DNA of 64,000 nucleotides from DASRIA01 sp963816975 (GCA_963816975.1 CAWFMD010000004.1:191461-255460), one strand, 5' to 3'. Positions 46,794 through 56,445 are shown, counted from the stretch's first letter. Numbers and translations are program-made. The notes: a model not told the origin generated them from the sequence alone.

Positions 46794-49700
46794 TCTCGGG
46801 CAGGTCCATCCGGCAGTAGAACGCGAGCATCCGACGCTGCTGCGCCGGGCTGCCGAGGTTGCTGAACGAGCCGCCGGCGGCCAGCACGGGCGGCGCCACC
46901 AGCTTGTTCCCGGAAGGCCGGTGCGAAAGCCCGAACACGCCCGCGTCCGGAGTCGGGGTCCAGTCGAGAACGGCACCCGTGCCGCGGTCGGTCTCGGCCA
47001 GGCGGCCCCGGGCGACCGGGCCGACCGTCGAAAACCCGCCGGCGACGATCGTGCTCGAAGTCGTCACCGGGAGGATGTCGTAGGCCGCACCGATCGTCGG
47101 AGCAGTGGAGTTGAGCGACGGATCCCAGGGGGTCGCGAAGCCTCCGTCCGAGGCGCCCAGCTCAGCGGCCTTGTTGCGCATGGGCTGTCCGGTCCCCGGG
47201 AGGGGCTGGCCGATGTGGGAGAAGCTTCCGCCGATCAGCAGGGTGGGGAGCTGAGCGGCAGCGGCGACCGAGTCGGCGACCGAGGTGCGCCGCCAGTAGA
47301 TCGAGTGCACCGCACCGTCGGGGGCCGGGTTCCACGAGGTCGCCTGACCGCTGACGGGATCGAGCTCGGCCAGGTACGAGCGCGCCTCGCCGCCGATCGA
47401 CGTGAGGTTCGACCCCCCGACGTACACGCCCGTCGTCCCCGTGGTGACGGCGAGCAGGGTCGCGTTGGAGTTCGCGTCCGGATTCCAGTCCGTCACGGCG
47501 CCCGTACCGGTGGTCTGGACCTCGGCGACCTTTCGGCGCATGGTCGAACCGGGGCCCTGGCCGAAGTTGTTGAACGCACCGACGGCGTAGAGCGTGTTCA
47601 TCCCCGTACGGCCGGGCGCGAGCCCATAGACGACGTTGCTGGGCGACGGATCCCAGGCGGTGACCGCGGCCGCGGCCGCAGCGCCACACGCGGGGACGGA
47701 GAGCGCCGCGAGATTCCTGCGCGGGATCCCGTCGACGTGGGTGAATTGGCCCCCGATGTACAGGGTCCCACCGACCAGCAGGAGCGCGCGCACGGACGGC
47801 GATCCGCCGGTGGTCCTGGTCACGGCCGGCGCCCAGGTGGTGTCGACCGCCTTGCCCGCCGTGATGTGCACGACGTTGCCGGCCGCCGCTGCGCCCACCT
47901 CGCTGAACGTGCCGCCCGCATACCATCCCCCACAGCCATCGGCGATCACCGCGCGCACCTCGGCCCCGGCGGTGACGTCCGGCCACGACGTGTCGGGCAG
48001 TGTGTGATAGGTCTGGACAGCGGCAATGTCCCACTCGTGATCGCGGGTTGCGGACACGTTCCCGGCCTGGTCGGTGACCCGCACGCTGAAGCTGTGGTGG
48101 CCCGCCGCGAGGCCGGTGTACTGCTTGGGCGACGTGCACGGATCCCAGGCGCCGCCGTCGAGCCTGCAATCGAATCCGGTCGGCTGCTCCTTACCGGGCG
48201 GCTGCGCGCTCTCCGGCTTCTCCTTGGCCGAGAACTCGAACCGCGCCTCGCCCAGATGCGAGGGCGCCGTCGCGTTGAAGGTCGCCGGGTCGATCTCCAT
48301 CGGCGTGGAGTCCACGGACCACTCGTAGCTCGCGGGCGTGGGATCCGCGACTGCGAGCGAGTAGGGGCTGACCGCCCGCACCTCGAGCTCGTGTGGTGCG
48401 CTTTCGGGAGCGTCCGGCACGACCACGCTGTAGGGACTCGTGCAGGTCTGCCACATTCCGCCGTTCAGGCGGCACTCGAAGTAATCGGGCCGGTAGGAGC
48501 TCGCGAAGCCGAACCATGCGGTCTGGCTCGTCGAGCGCCTCGAGCGCGGGAACGTGATCGTGGTCTCGGGGACCGAAGCGTCGATGTGCCAGGCATAGGT
48601 CACGACGTCCGAGTACACCGGCCCCGGCATGCGGGCCCTCACGCTGAACGTGTAGTCGCCGTTCACGAGCCCCGAGTACCCCTGCGAGCCCAGGCAATCG
48701 ACCCACGACGGCGTCACGAAGGGTCCCTCCAGCCGGCATTCGAACGCGCTGCCCGGCTCGGAGCTCGTGAAGTAGAACCTGGGGCTGGTCGAGCCGCTGT
48801 TGTGGTCGTCGTCCGCCGGCCCGCGCGTGATCTGGACCTCGAGCGGCGCATCGCCGCCCTCGGGCGGGCAGGTGAGGCCCGCGCACGCCCGGTCGGCGAC
48901 GATCTGCGCGGCCAGCCCCGCGGTCGGCGGGTCGTTGAGCGGATCGTCGTCGCCGAGCAGGTTCCTGAGCTCCAACGGGTCCTGGGTGAGGTCGTAGTAC
49001 TCGCGTGACTCGATCTGCGAATAGTCCGTCACGCCGCCCGGCTCGGCGTAGGTCTGGATGTAGTGGTAGGTCTTCGTGAGGATCGACAGCCAACTGGGCA
49101 ACGTGAGCCCCTCGCCGTTCTGCTCCATCAGGATGTGGTTGCGCGGGCTCGACGTCTCGATCAGGCTGCGACCGTCCTTCTCGTCGCCGGGGGTGATCCC
49201 GGCCGCGTCGAGGACGGTGGGCGCGATGTCGATCAGCGCCGCGAGGCGATCATCGGTCTCGTTCGGGGAGTGACCGGCCCATCCCGGCCAGCGCATGTAG
49301 AGCGGCACGTTGACCGAGGCGAGGTAGGGCCGCGCCTTGGCCTGGCCGCCGTGATCGCCCCACATGTAGCCGTTGTCGGAGGTGAAGAACGCGATCGTGT
49401 TCTCGTCCTCACCCAGGTCCTTGACCTTACGCATCACCGCGTCGACCGTGTCGTCGACGGACTTCAGCATCCGCAGGTGCTGCTTCCACTGCGCGCGAAT
49501 CGTGGCCGCGTCGTTGAGCTCCCCGGTGCGCACCCAGTCGGGCTTGTCGGTGCGATCCGATTCGAACAGGGCCGCGGTCTCCGGGAGGGCGGGCACGTTT
49601 GCATCCTGGTAGCGGGACTCGGGCAGGAAAGGACTGTGCGGCGCATAGGGCGCCACGTACAGGAACCACGGCTGCCCCGCGGCCTCCGCCTGGTCCAGGA

Positions 49701-50325
49701 ACTCCAGCGCCTTGTCGCGCACGTAGTGGGTCGAGTACTGCCACACCCACTTCTGGGCGGGATCCTCGTCCTCGAGCACGCACGTGGGCGAATACGACGA
49801 GTTCTCGAAGATCGCGTAGTCGTCGAAGAATGGCGGCCGCGGAGGGCCTCCCGGATCCGGGCAGTTGAGCCCCCAGTTGTTCAGGTACTTGCCGAAGATG
49901 CCCGTCCGGTAGGAGGGACTTGCCCCCTTCAGGTAAGCCTGCATGGTCTTCTGTTGCGTCGGAGCGCTCTCGGTGGTGCCGAGCGCCGTGCCGTCGAGTT
50001 GCTCGACGTGGTGGTTGTGCGCAAAGTCGCCGGTGAAGATCGACGAGCGCGCAGGGCAGCACCACGGCGTGTTCGCGACGGCGTTGGGAAAGTTGGTTCC
50101 GCCCGCGACGGTGCCGGCGCCGCCGCCGAGGTCGCCGCCGGTGTGAAACCACTTGGTCGTCTGGGGCATGACCTGCATGGTCCCGTCGAGCCGCTGGTCG
50201 TCGGTCACGAAGACGACGACGTTCGGGGCCGCAGAGGCCGCGGGCGTGAACACCAGGCCGGCGAGCACCGCGAGCGTCAGCATCAGCGCTGACAGCGGCG
50301 CTCGAACCGATATCGAGCTGCGCAA
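46786..50325 (-). CDS. giant secreted sulfatase fused to Ig-like modules and a beta-propeller
   Basis: 1179 residues. The signal peptide is at 1-32. The sulfatase domain occupies about 33-480 with metal Asp pair 'VTDDQ', the formylglycine motif CxPxR in 'WCCPARSSIFTG', 'NWGLNCPDPGG' and 'FFTSDNGYMWGDHGG'. Three repeated Ig-like modules follow at about 495-810; each has an 'FECRLxG...W..C' disulfide pattern. The last 360 residues are a propeller of 'YIGGQFTHVDG'-type repeats. The start is TTG 50325 after GGGAGG. It should remove sulfate from an extracellular polymer. The Cys must be converted to formylglycine, and no FGE or anSME gene is in the window. Confidence 0.88.
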   Translation of the reverse strand: MRSSISVRAPLSALMLTLAVLAGLVFTPAASAAPNVVVFVTDDQRLDGTMQVMPQTTKWFHTGGDLGGGAGTVAGGTNFPNAVANTPWCCPARSSIFTGDFAHNHHVEQLDGTALGTTESAPTQQKTMQAYLKGASPSYRTGIFGKYLNNWGLNCPDPGGPPRPPFFDDYAIFENSSYSPTCVLEDEDPAQKWVWQYSTHYVRDKALEFLDQAEAAGQPWFLYVAPYAPHSPFLPESRYQDANVPALPETAALFESDRTDKPDWVRTGELNDAATIRAQWKQHLRMLKSVDDTVDAVMRKVKDLGEDENTIAFFTSDNGYMWGDHGGQAKARPYLASVNVPLYMRWPGWAGHSPNETDDRLAALIDIAPTVLDAAGITPGDEKDGRSLIETSSPRNHILMEQNGEGLTLPSWLSILTKTYHYIQTYAEPGGVTDYSQIESREYYDLTQDPLELRNLLGDDDPLNDPPTAGLAAQIVADRACAGLTCPPEGGDAPLEVQITRGPADDDHNSGSTSPRFYFTSSEPGSAFECRLEGPFVTPSWVDCLGSQGYSGLVNGDYTFSVRARMPGPVYSDVVTYAWHIDASVPETTITFPRSRRSTSQTAWFGFASSYRPDYFECRLNGGMWQTCTSPYSVVVPDAPESAPHELEVRAVSPYSLAVADPTPASYEWSVDSTPMEIDPATFNATAPSHLGEARFEFSAKEKPESAQPPGKEQPTGFDCRLDGGAWDPCTSPKQYTGLAAGHHSFSVRVTDQAGNVSATRDHEWDIAAVQTYHTLPDTSWPDVTAGAEVRAVIADGCGGWYAGGTFSEVGAAAAGNVVHITAGKAVDTTWAPAVTRTTGGSPSVRALLLVGGTLYIGGQFTHVDGIPRRNLAALSVPACGAAAAAAVTAWDPSPSNVVYGLAPGRTGMNTLYAVGAFNNFGQGPGSTMRRKVAEVQTTGTGAVTDWNPDANSNATLLAVTTGTTGVYVGGSNLTSIGGEARSYLAELDPVSGQATSWNPAPDGAVHSIYWRRTSVADSVAAAAQLPTLLIGGSFSHIGQPLPGTGQPMRNKAAELGASDGGFATPWDPSLNSTAPTIGAAYDILPVTTSSTIVAGGFSTVGPVARGRLAETDRGTGAVLDWTPTPDAGVFGLSHRPSGNKLVAPPVLAAGGSFSNLGSPAQQRRMLAFYCRMDLPETC

Positions 50326-50398
50326 TCTCCCTCCCGGAGGAAATGACCAAGAGGCGGCTCACGAACAACGGCCCGCTCCACCCCTGCCTGCGTAGACC

Positions 50399-51391
50399 CT
50401 ACTCGTCCAGCAGCGCGCGTGCGTAACTTTGTGCATCGAAAGGCCGCAGGTCCTCGAGGCCCTCCCCGATCCCAATCAGCTTCACGGGCACTCCGAGCTC
50501 TGCGGCGATCGCGAGCGCGATGCCGCCCTTGGCGGTGCCGTCGAGCTTGGTGAGCACGATGCCCGTCACATCGACGGTCTCGCGGAAGAGCTGGGCCTGG
50601 CGAAGGCCGTTCTGGCCGGTGGTGGCGTCCACCGTGAGCAGCGTTTCGTGCGGCGCTCCCGGCATCAGCTTCTCGATCACGCGGCGGACCTTCGCCAGCT
50701 CCTCCATCAGCGGCACCTGCGTGTGCAGGCGCCCGGCGGTGTCCGCGATCACGACGTCGTGGCCGCGGGCTCCGGCCGCCTCGATCGCGTCGTACACGAC
50801 GGCCCCTGGATCCGAGCCGGGGTCCGCCCGCACGATCTCTGCGCCCGCCCGGTCGGCCCACTCACCCAGCTGCTCCTGCGCGGCGGCGCGGTAGGTGTCC
50901 GCCGCGGCCATGATCACAGACAGGCCCGCCTCCTTTTGCAGGTGCCAGGCCAGCTTGCCGATCGTCGTGGTCTTGCCCGTGCCGTTCACACCGACGGTCA
51001 GCAGCACCGACGGCCGGTGGGAGACGTCGATCCGGTCGTCCCCGACTCCCGCGACCTCGGTCAGCACCTCGCGGAGGCGGCGCTCGAGGTCCTCACCGCC
51101 GGTGAGGGTGCCCTCCAGTGCCTCGCGCTCCAGGCGTGCGACCACCTGCGCAGTCGTGCGCGCGCCCACATCGGCGTAGATCAGGATCTCTTCGAGCCGC
51201 TCCCAGGTCTCGTCGTCGAGCGGGCCGCTGAAGGTCGCGCGCAGCTCGCCGCCGAGCGCCTCACGCGACTTGGAGAGGTTGTCGCGCAGGCGGCGGAAGA
51301 GCCCCCGCCCCTGCGCCTCGGGCTCGGGCTCGGCAGCTGTGGCGACCGCGCCGTCCGCCCTGATGAACACGTCCTGCCAGGTCTTGGCCAT
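50399..51391 (-). CDS. ftsY: signal recognition particle receptor FtsY
   Basis: 330 residues. A short acidic A-like N-terminal region (about 1-45) is followed by the NG domain: 'GVNGTGKTTTIGKLAWHL', 'AADTYRAAAQEQL', 'IADTAGRLHTQ', 'TKLDGTAKGGIALAIA' and 'GIGEGLEDLRPF'. It docks Ffh-ribosome complexes at the membrane. A TACAAT box lies 8 nt before the ATG, which suggests its own leaderless promoter although smc and a hydrolase gene lie just upstream. Confidence 0.96.
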   Translation of the reverse strand: MAKTWQDVFIRADGAVATAAEPEPEAQGRGLFRRLRDNLSKSREALGGELRATFSGPLDDETWERLEEILIYADVGARTTAQVVARLEREALEGTLTGGEDLERRLREVLTEVAGVGDDRIDVSHRPSVLLTVGVNGTGKTTTIGKLAWHLQKEAGLSVIMAAADTYRAAAQEQLGEWADRAGAEIVRADPGSDPGAVVYDAIEAAGARGHDVVIADTAGRLHTQVPLMEELAKVRRVIEKLMPGAPHETLLTVDATTGQNGLRQAQLFRETVDVTGIVLTKLDGTAKGGIALAIAAELGVPVKLIGIGEGLEDLRPFDAQSYARALLDE

Positions 51392-51399
51392 GGCGCGCG

Positions 51400-51405
51400 A
51401 TTGTA
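51400..51405 (-). promoter_or_regulatory. -10 box TACAAT of ftsY
   Basis: TACAAT ends 8 nt before ATG 51391. Confidence 0.5.
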
Positions 51406-51412
51406 GGGACGG

Positions 51413-52153
51413 CTACCCGGGAACGCCGGCGGCCTCTGCGCAGAACTCGCGCAGCGCATGCGCGAAGGCAACGTCGGTGCCCGGCTTCTCCGCACACCTG
51501 ACCGTGCGCGCATCCGGAAATGCTGCGACCGCATCCTCGAAGCCTTCGCTGGTGAACAGCAGGCAGCCGTTGTGGCGGGCGAGGAGCATCGGCACGTTCA
51601 GTTGCGCGAGACGCTCCCCGATGCGCTCGCCCTCGAACGTGCGCGTCTCCCAGAAGATCTCTTCGAGCTCGATCGGCACCCGCGCGATGTATTGCTCGAC
51701 GAGGTTGTCCCCGAAACCGCCCTGGCTCGCCTCGCCGCCGGTCATCCGGAAGAGCTGGCGCACGAACGTGCGTGGGTCCGTGCGGATCAGGTGCAGGCAG
51801 GCGGCGTGCACCTCCCGGTTGACCGCCGGGCGATCGCCGGTCAGCGAATTGGACAGGCGCGCGTGTCCGATCGCGATTCCCTGCAGCGCATCCCCGGCAT
51901 CGACGGCGATGCGGGTGGCGGCGGCCGCACCAAACTCGTCCGCGACCACGAAGTAGGTGTCCCAGCCCCGCCGCTTCACCTCTGCGAGGCCTCGCTGTGC
52001 GACCGCCGCGGAGCCGAAGTCGTCGACACGCCGCTCCTCGCCGACGCCGGGCGCATCGTAGCTTGCGACGTCGGCCCAGGACTCGAGCTGGTCGCGAATC
52101 AGCCACTCGATCTCCGTGACCTGCGGGACGAGGAGCAGGTGTGGACGGTCCAT
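51413..52153 (-). CDS. alpha/beta-hydrolase-like protein with degenerate nucleophile elbow
   Basis: 246 residues. The fold is suggested by 'HLLLVPQVTEIEWLIRDQL', 'DAPGVGEERRV' and 'YFVVADEFGAAAATRIAV'. At the nucleophile position, where G-x-S-x-G is expected, it reads A-D-E-F-G, with Glu in place of Ser. A late segment 'MLLARHNGCLLFTSEGFED' fits the Asp-containing loop. It is probably not a serine hydrolase. ATG 52153 lies 10 bp after the smc stop, and the gene sits between smc and ftsY on the same strand. Confidence 0.7.
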   Translation of the reverse strand: MDRPHLLLVPQVTEIEWLIRDQLESWADVASYDAPGVGEERRVDDFGSAAVAQRGLAEVKRRGWDTYFVVADEFGAAAATRIAVDAGDALQGIAIGHARLSNSLTGDRPAVNREVHAACLHLIRTDPRTFVRQLFRMTGGEASQGGFGDNLVEQYIARVPIELEEIFWETRTFEGERIGERLAQLNVPMLLARHNGCLLFTSEGFEDAVAAFPDARTVRCAEKPGTDVAFAHALREFCAEAAGVPG

Positions 52154-52163
52154 GGCCGGCGGC

Positions 52164-55100
52164 TCAGGCCGCACGTGCCTCCGCCGTGCCCGGCGTCTCG
52201 GAGCTCACCAGTTTGCGCGACACGACCTTCGACACGCCGTCGTTGCCCATGCTGACGCCGTAGAGCACGTCAGCCGCCTCCATCGTGCGCCGCTGATGTG
52301 TGATCACGATGAACTGGGAGCGGTCGGAGTAGGCGCCTACGAGTTGCAGGAAGCGGTCGATGTTGCTGTCGTCGAGCGCGGCCTCGACCTCGTCGAGGAT
52401 GTAGAAGGGGCAGGGGCGCGCAAGGAACACGGCGAACATGAACGCGAGCGCGACGAGCGACTTCTCCCCACCGGAGAGCAAGGACAGCCGCCGCGTGGCC
52501 TTGCCCGCCGGGGTGACCTCGATTTCGATACCGGGTGTAACGAAATCGAACGACGAGTTGCCGGATGCCGCCAGGGCGTCGTCCGGATCTGCCGAGGGAT
52601 CGGCACCGTGTCCTGCGGCTGCTACAGCAGCCGGCTCGGCTCCGAAGGCGGGCTCCTGGCTGCTGTCCGCGTCGCCCTCGGCGGCGAACACGGTCTGCGG
52701 GCGGGGAGCGCTGACGCGACGCAGCCGGCCGCTGCCGCCCGGGAACAGCCGGCCGATCACGTCCTCGAAGTTGCGCGCTGCGGCCTCGAACGTCTCCTCG
52801 AAGCTCTCGCGAATGCGGCGGTCGGTCTCGCGGATCAGGCCGCGCAACTCGGCCAGCGCCGTCTCGAGGTCCGTGCGCTGCGTCTCGAGTTCCTCGACGT
52901 GCTCCAGCGCCTGCTCGTACTCGCGCTCGGCCAGCGGGTTCACGGGGCCGAGCCGCTCGCGCCGCCGCTCCAGCCGGTCGAGCCGTGCTGCGAGCTCCGC
53001 GCGCTCCTGCGCCGACAGCTGCTGCGGCGCCTCACCGGGTCCCGCGGCCTGCCCCTCACCGGTGCCGAGCCGCTGCTCGATCTGCGCGACCTCGGCGGCC
53101 ACGTGCTGCTCGCGGTCGCGGGCCTGGGCGACCCGGACCTCCTCCTGCGTGAGCGCCTCGCTCGCCTCGCGCAGGCGCCCCTGCAGGTCGTACTCGCGGC
53201 GCGCGAGCTCGCGCAGCTCGGTGGCGAAGCCGTCGCTGCGGGCCTCGTCGGCACTCAGCTCCTCGTCAAAGCGCGCGCGCCATCCCTGCGCCGCCTCGAG
53301 CGCCGCGCGCAGGGATCTGCCGAGCCCCTCGGCCTCGGGCAGCAGCGCACGATCCTGGCTCAGCGCCCGCTCGAGCGACTCCACACGTGCGACTCGCTCA
53401 CGGCGCTCCTGCTCCAGCCGGTCGGCGACGCGGCGCTCGACCGCGATCTCCGCCGCCACCGTCGCGCGGCGCGCATCGTCGGGTCCCGTGGCGTGCTCGC
53501 GACGCTGCTGCACCAGCCAGGTGAGCCTGCGGTCTTCCTCCTCGGCCTGCTGCTGCTCGCGCCGCATGTCGCGCCGCCGGGACTCGGCGGCCTCGCGCCG
53601 CTCGTCCGCGCGCTGCGCGGCAGCGGACGCCTCGCGGGCGCCCGTGCGCGCCTGCTCCAGCTCGGTGTCGACACGGCCCAGCTCGGCCTCGAGGTCGGCG
53701 AGCCGGTTGCGCGCCGCCAGATCCCGCCCGCCGGCGCCCAGCGGGAGCCGGCGCACCTCGCCCAGGCGCGCCTCGTAGGCGAGGCCGTCGCGCGTCACCG
53801 CGACGCCCGCAAAGCCTTCCGGCACTTGCTCGAGGCGATCGACGATCCAGGCGGCGCCCAGCAACGACTCGACCAGCTCGGCCACCTCGGCCGCGGGCCG
53901 TACGCGATCGAGCAGGCGCTCCGCGCCCGCCACCGGTGGTCCGTCGACACGTTCTGCGCGGCGGCCGCTGCGCACGAGCGCGCGACCTCCCTCCTCCCCC
54001 AGCGCCGAGACGGCGCTGGTCCCCTCCGAGAGACTGGACACCACCCGCGCGCGCAGCAACCCGCCCAGCGCCGCGGACACGGCGGCCTCGTAGCCGGGCT
54101 CCACGTCCAGGCGCGCGGCCAGGGACTCGGTGCCGCCGTCCTGGTGGGCCAGGTTCGCCCGCTCCCGCGCTTCCTCGAGGCGCTCGGCGACCGCGCCGCG
54201 GGCGCGGGCCGCCAGCTCGACGACCTCGGTCGCGGCCTGGCGGCGAGCGTTTGCTTCGGCGAGCTGAGCCTCGGCCTGCTCCAGCTCGCCGTCGGCCGCC
54301 CGGCCGTCGCCGGTCAGCTCCTCGATGCGCCGCTGTGCCTCTGCACGTTCGGATTCGAGCCCGGCCAGTTCCGCGTCCAGGCGCGAGGCGCGCTCCTGCT
54401 CGAGCTGCGTGAGCTCGGCCTCGAGCGCGGCCAGGCGACCCGCGCCGGTGTCACGCTCCTGCGCCACCTGCTCGCGCAGCGGCCCCAGCGCGCGCTCGGA
54501 TCGCTCGACCCGGGCACGCAGGCCCTCGGCCGCCCGCTCGACCGACTCCAGCCGCAGCGACATGCGGTCCACCGACGAGCGCGCGGCAAAGGCGTGCGTG
54601 GCGAGCCGCTCGCGCTCGCGACCGTGCTCGGCCAGCCGTCGCTCGGAATCCTCGCGGGAGCCGGCGACGCCGGCGAGATCCGAGTCGATCCCGTCGCGTG
54701 TCGCGCGGGCCGCCGCGGCGGACGCCGTGACGACCTCGAGCTCGGCGCGCATGATGCGCAGGTCGTCGGTCAACAGGCTTGCGCGGGCTTCGAGCGACTG
54801 CCGCTCGAGTCGCATGTGCAATTCGGCGGCTTCGGCCTGGCGCTTCAGCGGGCGCAGATGCGAGCGCGCCTCGCGCTCCACGTCGAGCGCCCGGTCCAGG
54901 TTGTCCTGCGTGCGGTTGAGTTTCAACTGGGCGCGATGACGGCGCTTGCGATGCTTGGTGAGACCGGCCGCCTCTTCGATCAGGGCCGTGCGGTCGACCG
55001 GCTTGGAATTCACGATCGACTCCACGCGGCCCTGGCTGATCACCGAGTGCATCTCCTTCCCGAGGCCGGTGTCCGACAGCACCTCGAGCACGTCGACCAG

Positions 55101-55460
55101 CCGGCAGCGGCCGCCGTTGAGGCGGTACACGCCTTCTCCGGAGCGGTCGATCCGGCGCGAGATCGCGATCTCGGCGAACTCCGAGTCGAGCCGGCCGTCC
55201 GAGTTGTCGATCACGACCTCGACCTCGGCTGCGCTGCGGCCCTTTACCCCGTGGCCCCCGGCGAAGATCACGTCCTGCATCGTCTGGCCGCGCACCGCGA
55301 GCGGGCTCTGCTCGCCGAGCGCCCACAGCACCGCGTCGGTGATGTTGGACTTGCCGCTGCCGTTGGGGCCGACGACCACGCTGACGCCCGGCCCGAACTC
55401 GAGGCGGGTCCGGTCCGGAAAGGATTTGAAGCCCTTCAGGGTGAGCGACCTCAGGTACAC
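52164..55460 (-). CDS. smc: chromosome segregation protein SMC
   Basis: 1098 residues, slightly short for SMC (about 1150-1190). The head N-half has 'LKGFKSFPDRTRLEF' and Walker A 'VVGPNGSGKSNITDAVLW'. The two coiled-coil arms flank a hinge at about 430-570 ('YEAAVSAALGGLLRARVV'). The C-half has the ABC signature 'LSLLSGGEKSLVALAFMFA' and Walker B 'FYILDEVEAALDDSN'. An Ala/Asp-rich insertion precedes the C-terminal signature. GTG 55460 has a GGAGAGG ribosome site and is 13 bp after rnc. Confidence 0.95.
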   Translation of the reverse strand: MYLRSLTLKGFKSFPDRTRLEFGPGVSVVVGPNGSGKSNITDAVLWALGEQSPLAVRGQTMQDVIFAGGHGVKGRSAAEVEVVIDNSDGRLDSEFAEIAISRRIDRSGEGVYRLNGGRCRLVDVLEVLSDTGLGKEMHSVISQGRVESIVNSKPVDRTALIEEAAGLTKHRKRRHRAQLKLNRTQDNLDRALDVEREARSHLRPLKRQAEAAELHMRLERQSLEARASLLTDDLRIMRAELEVVTASAAAARATRDGIDSDLAGVAGSREDSERRLAEHGRERERLATHAFAARSSVDRMSLRLESVERAAEGLRARVERSERALGPLREQVAQERDTGAGRLAALEAELTQLEQERASRLDAELAGLESERAEAQRRIEELTGDGRAADGELEQAEAQLAEANARRQAATEVVELAARARGAVAERLEEARERANLAHQDGGTESLAARLDVEPGYEAAVSAALGGLLRARVVSSLSEGTSAVSALGEEGGRALVRSGRRAERVDGPPVAGAERLLDRVRPAAEVAELVESLLGAAWIVDRLEQVPEGFAGVAVTRDGLAYEARLGEVRRLPLGAGGRDLAARNRLADLEAELGRVDTELEQARTGAREASAAAQRADERREAAESRRRDMRREQQQAEEEDRRLTWLVQQRREHATGPDDARRATVAAEIAVERRVADRLEQERRERVARVESLERALSQDRALLPEAEGLGRSLRAALEAAQGWRARFDEELSADEARSDGFATELRELARREYDLQGRLREASEALTQEEVRVAQARDREQHVAAEVAQIEQRLGTGEGQAAGPGEAPQQLSAQERAELAARLDRLERRRERLGPVNPLAEREYEQALEHVEELETQRTDLETALAELRGLIRETDRRIRESFEETFEAAARNFEDVIGRLFPGGSGRLRRVSAPRPQTVFAAEGDADSSQEPAFGAEPAAVAAAGHGADPSADPDDALAASGNSSFDFVTPGIEIEVTPAGKATRRLSLLSGGEKSLVALAFMFAVFLARPCPFYILDEVEAALDDSNIDRFLQLVGAYSDRSQFIVITHQRRTMEAADVLYGVSMGNDGVSKVVSRKLVSSETPGTAEARAA

Positions 55461-55473
55461 GCGGACACCTCTC

Positions 55474-56157
55474 CTATCCCCGCGCCGGGGCCTCGTCCGC
55501 GTCGAGCGTCTCGAGCGCCGTGCGCGCGGCCTCCTGCTCGGAGTCCTTCTTGGAGCGGCCGCTGCCCGATCCGAGCGCGCGCCCGTCGACCTCTGCCACG
55601 GTCTCGAACAGCCGGTCGTGCGGAGGGCCCGCTTCGGACGCGACCCGGTAGGTGACCACGGCTCCACGGCGCGCGAGCCGCTCCTGGAGCTCGCTCTTGA
55701 AGTCGTACAGGTTCGCGATCGCGAACTCGATCTGCGGCTCGAACGCCTCGGTCACCGCCTCGGCCGTGCGCGCGAACCCGTACTCGAGGAAGCAGGCGCC
55801 GATCCCCGCCTCGACCGCCTCCGCGAGCACGCTGTCGGCGGATGTCAGCCTCTCCACCTGGTGTTCGTAGCCCGGGGGGGCGGCGGCGCGCATCCGCTCG
55901 GGCACGCCCGTCGCGCGCGCGATCTCCACGCACGACCGGCGGCTCACCGTCTGCGCGCGGATCTTGGTCAGCCGGCCGGCGGTCGAGCGGGGGAAGCGCG
56001 GGAACAGCGCGCGTGACACGGCGATGTTCAGCACACTGTCCCCCAGGAACGCCAGCCGTTCGTAGGACTGCGCGCGGTCGCCCACCCACGATGAGTGGGA
56101 GAACGCCTGGTGTGTGAGGCTCTCGGGCAGCTCGTCGAATAGGGCAAGGAGTCTCAG
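55474..56157 (-). CDS. rnc: ribonuclease III
   Basis: 227 residues if read from CTG 56157. The signature 'ERLAFLGDSVLN' and a C-terminal dsRBD ('FKSELQERLARRG', 'KKDSEQEAARTALETL') are clear. The stretch 'LLALFDELPESLTHQAFSHSSW', the usual N-terminal helix of RNase III, is in frame upstream of GTG 56085. Between the acpP stop and that stretch there is no ATG, GTG or TTG, only CTG 56157 or ATT 56178-region codons. The GTG at 56085 would give 203 residues missing a conserved helix. It matures rRNA and cuts dsRNA. Confidence 0.88.
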   Translation of the reverse strand: MRLLALFDELPESLTHQAFSHSSWVGDRAQSYERLAFLGDSVLNIAVSRALFPRFPRSTAGRLTKIRAQTVSRRSCVEIARATGVPERMRAAAPPGYEHQVERLTSADSVLAEAVEAGIGACFLEYGFARTAEAVTEAFEPQIEFAIANLYDFKSELQERLARRGAVVTYRVASEAGPPHDRLFETVAEVDGRALGSGSGRSKKDSEQEAARTALETLDADEAPARG

Positions 56158-56178
56158 CGGGGATGCGGGAGCAATCGG

Positions 56179-56445
56179 CTACTGGGGAGTCGGGTTCACA
56201 GGCGCCTGCGCGAGCACGAAGTCGACCGTCTGGCCGACGGTCTTGATCCGCTCGGCCTGGTCCTCGGCCATGCGGATGCCGTAGCGGTCCTCGAGCTCGA
56301 CCACCAGCTCGACCAGGTCGAGCGAGTCCGCCTCGAGATCCTCCTTGAACCTGCTGTCCTCGGTGATGGCGGACACGTCGATGCCAAGCTCCTCCGAGAG
56401 GTGAGTGCGGATCCGGTCGACCACCTCTGCGCGGTTCGGGGCCAT
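56179..56445 (-). CDS. acpP: acyl carrier protein
   Basis: 88 residues. The phosphopantetheine serine is in 'LEADSLDLVELVVELED'. This four-helix carrier shuttles acyl chains in fatty acid synthesis. Its ATG overlaps the plsX stop by one base (TGATG), so the two are coupled. The C-terminus has a short Pro/Ala tail. Confidence 0.96.
   Translation of the reverse strand: MAPNRAEVVDRIRTHLSEELGIDVSAITEDSRFKEDLEADSLDLVELVVELEDRYGIRMAEDQAERIKTVGQTVDFVLAQAPVNPTPQ

Noticed and set aside
52116..55655. 1179-codon plus-strand open frame opposite smc
   Set aside because: Shadow of the SMC coding sequence; composition reflects the complement of coiled-coil codons, no start signal or motif.
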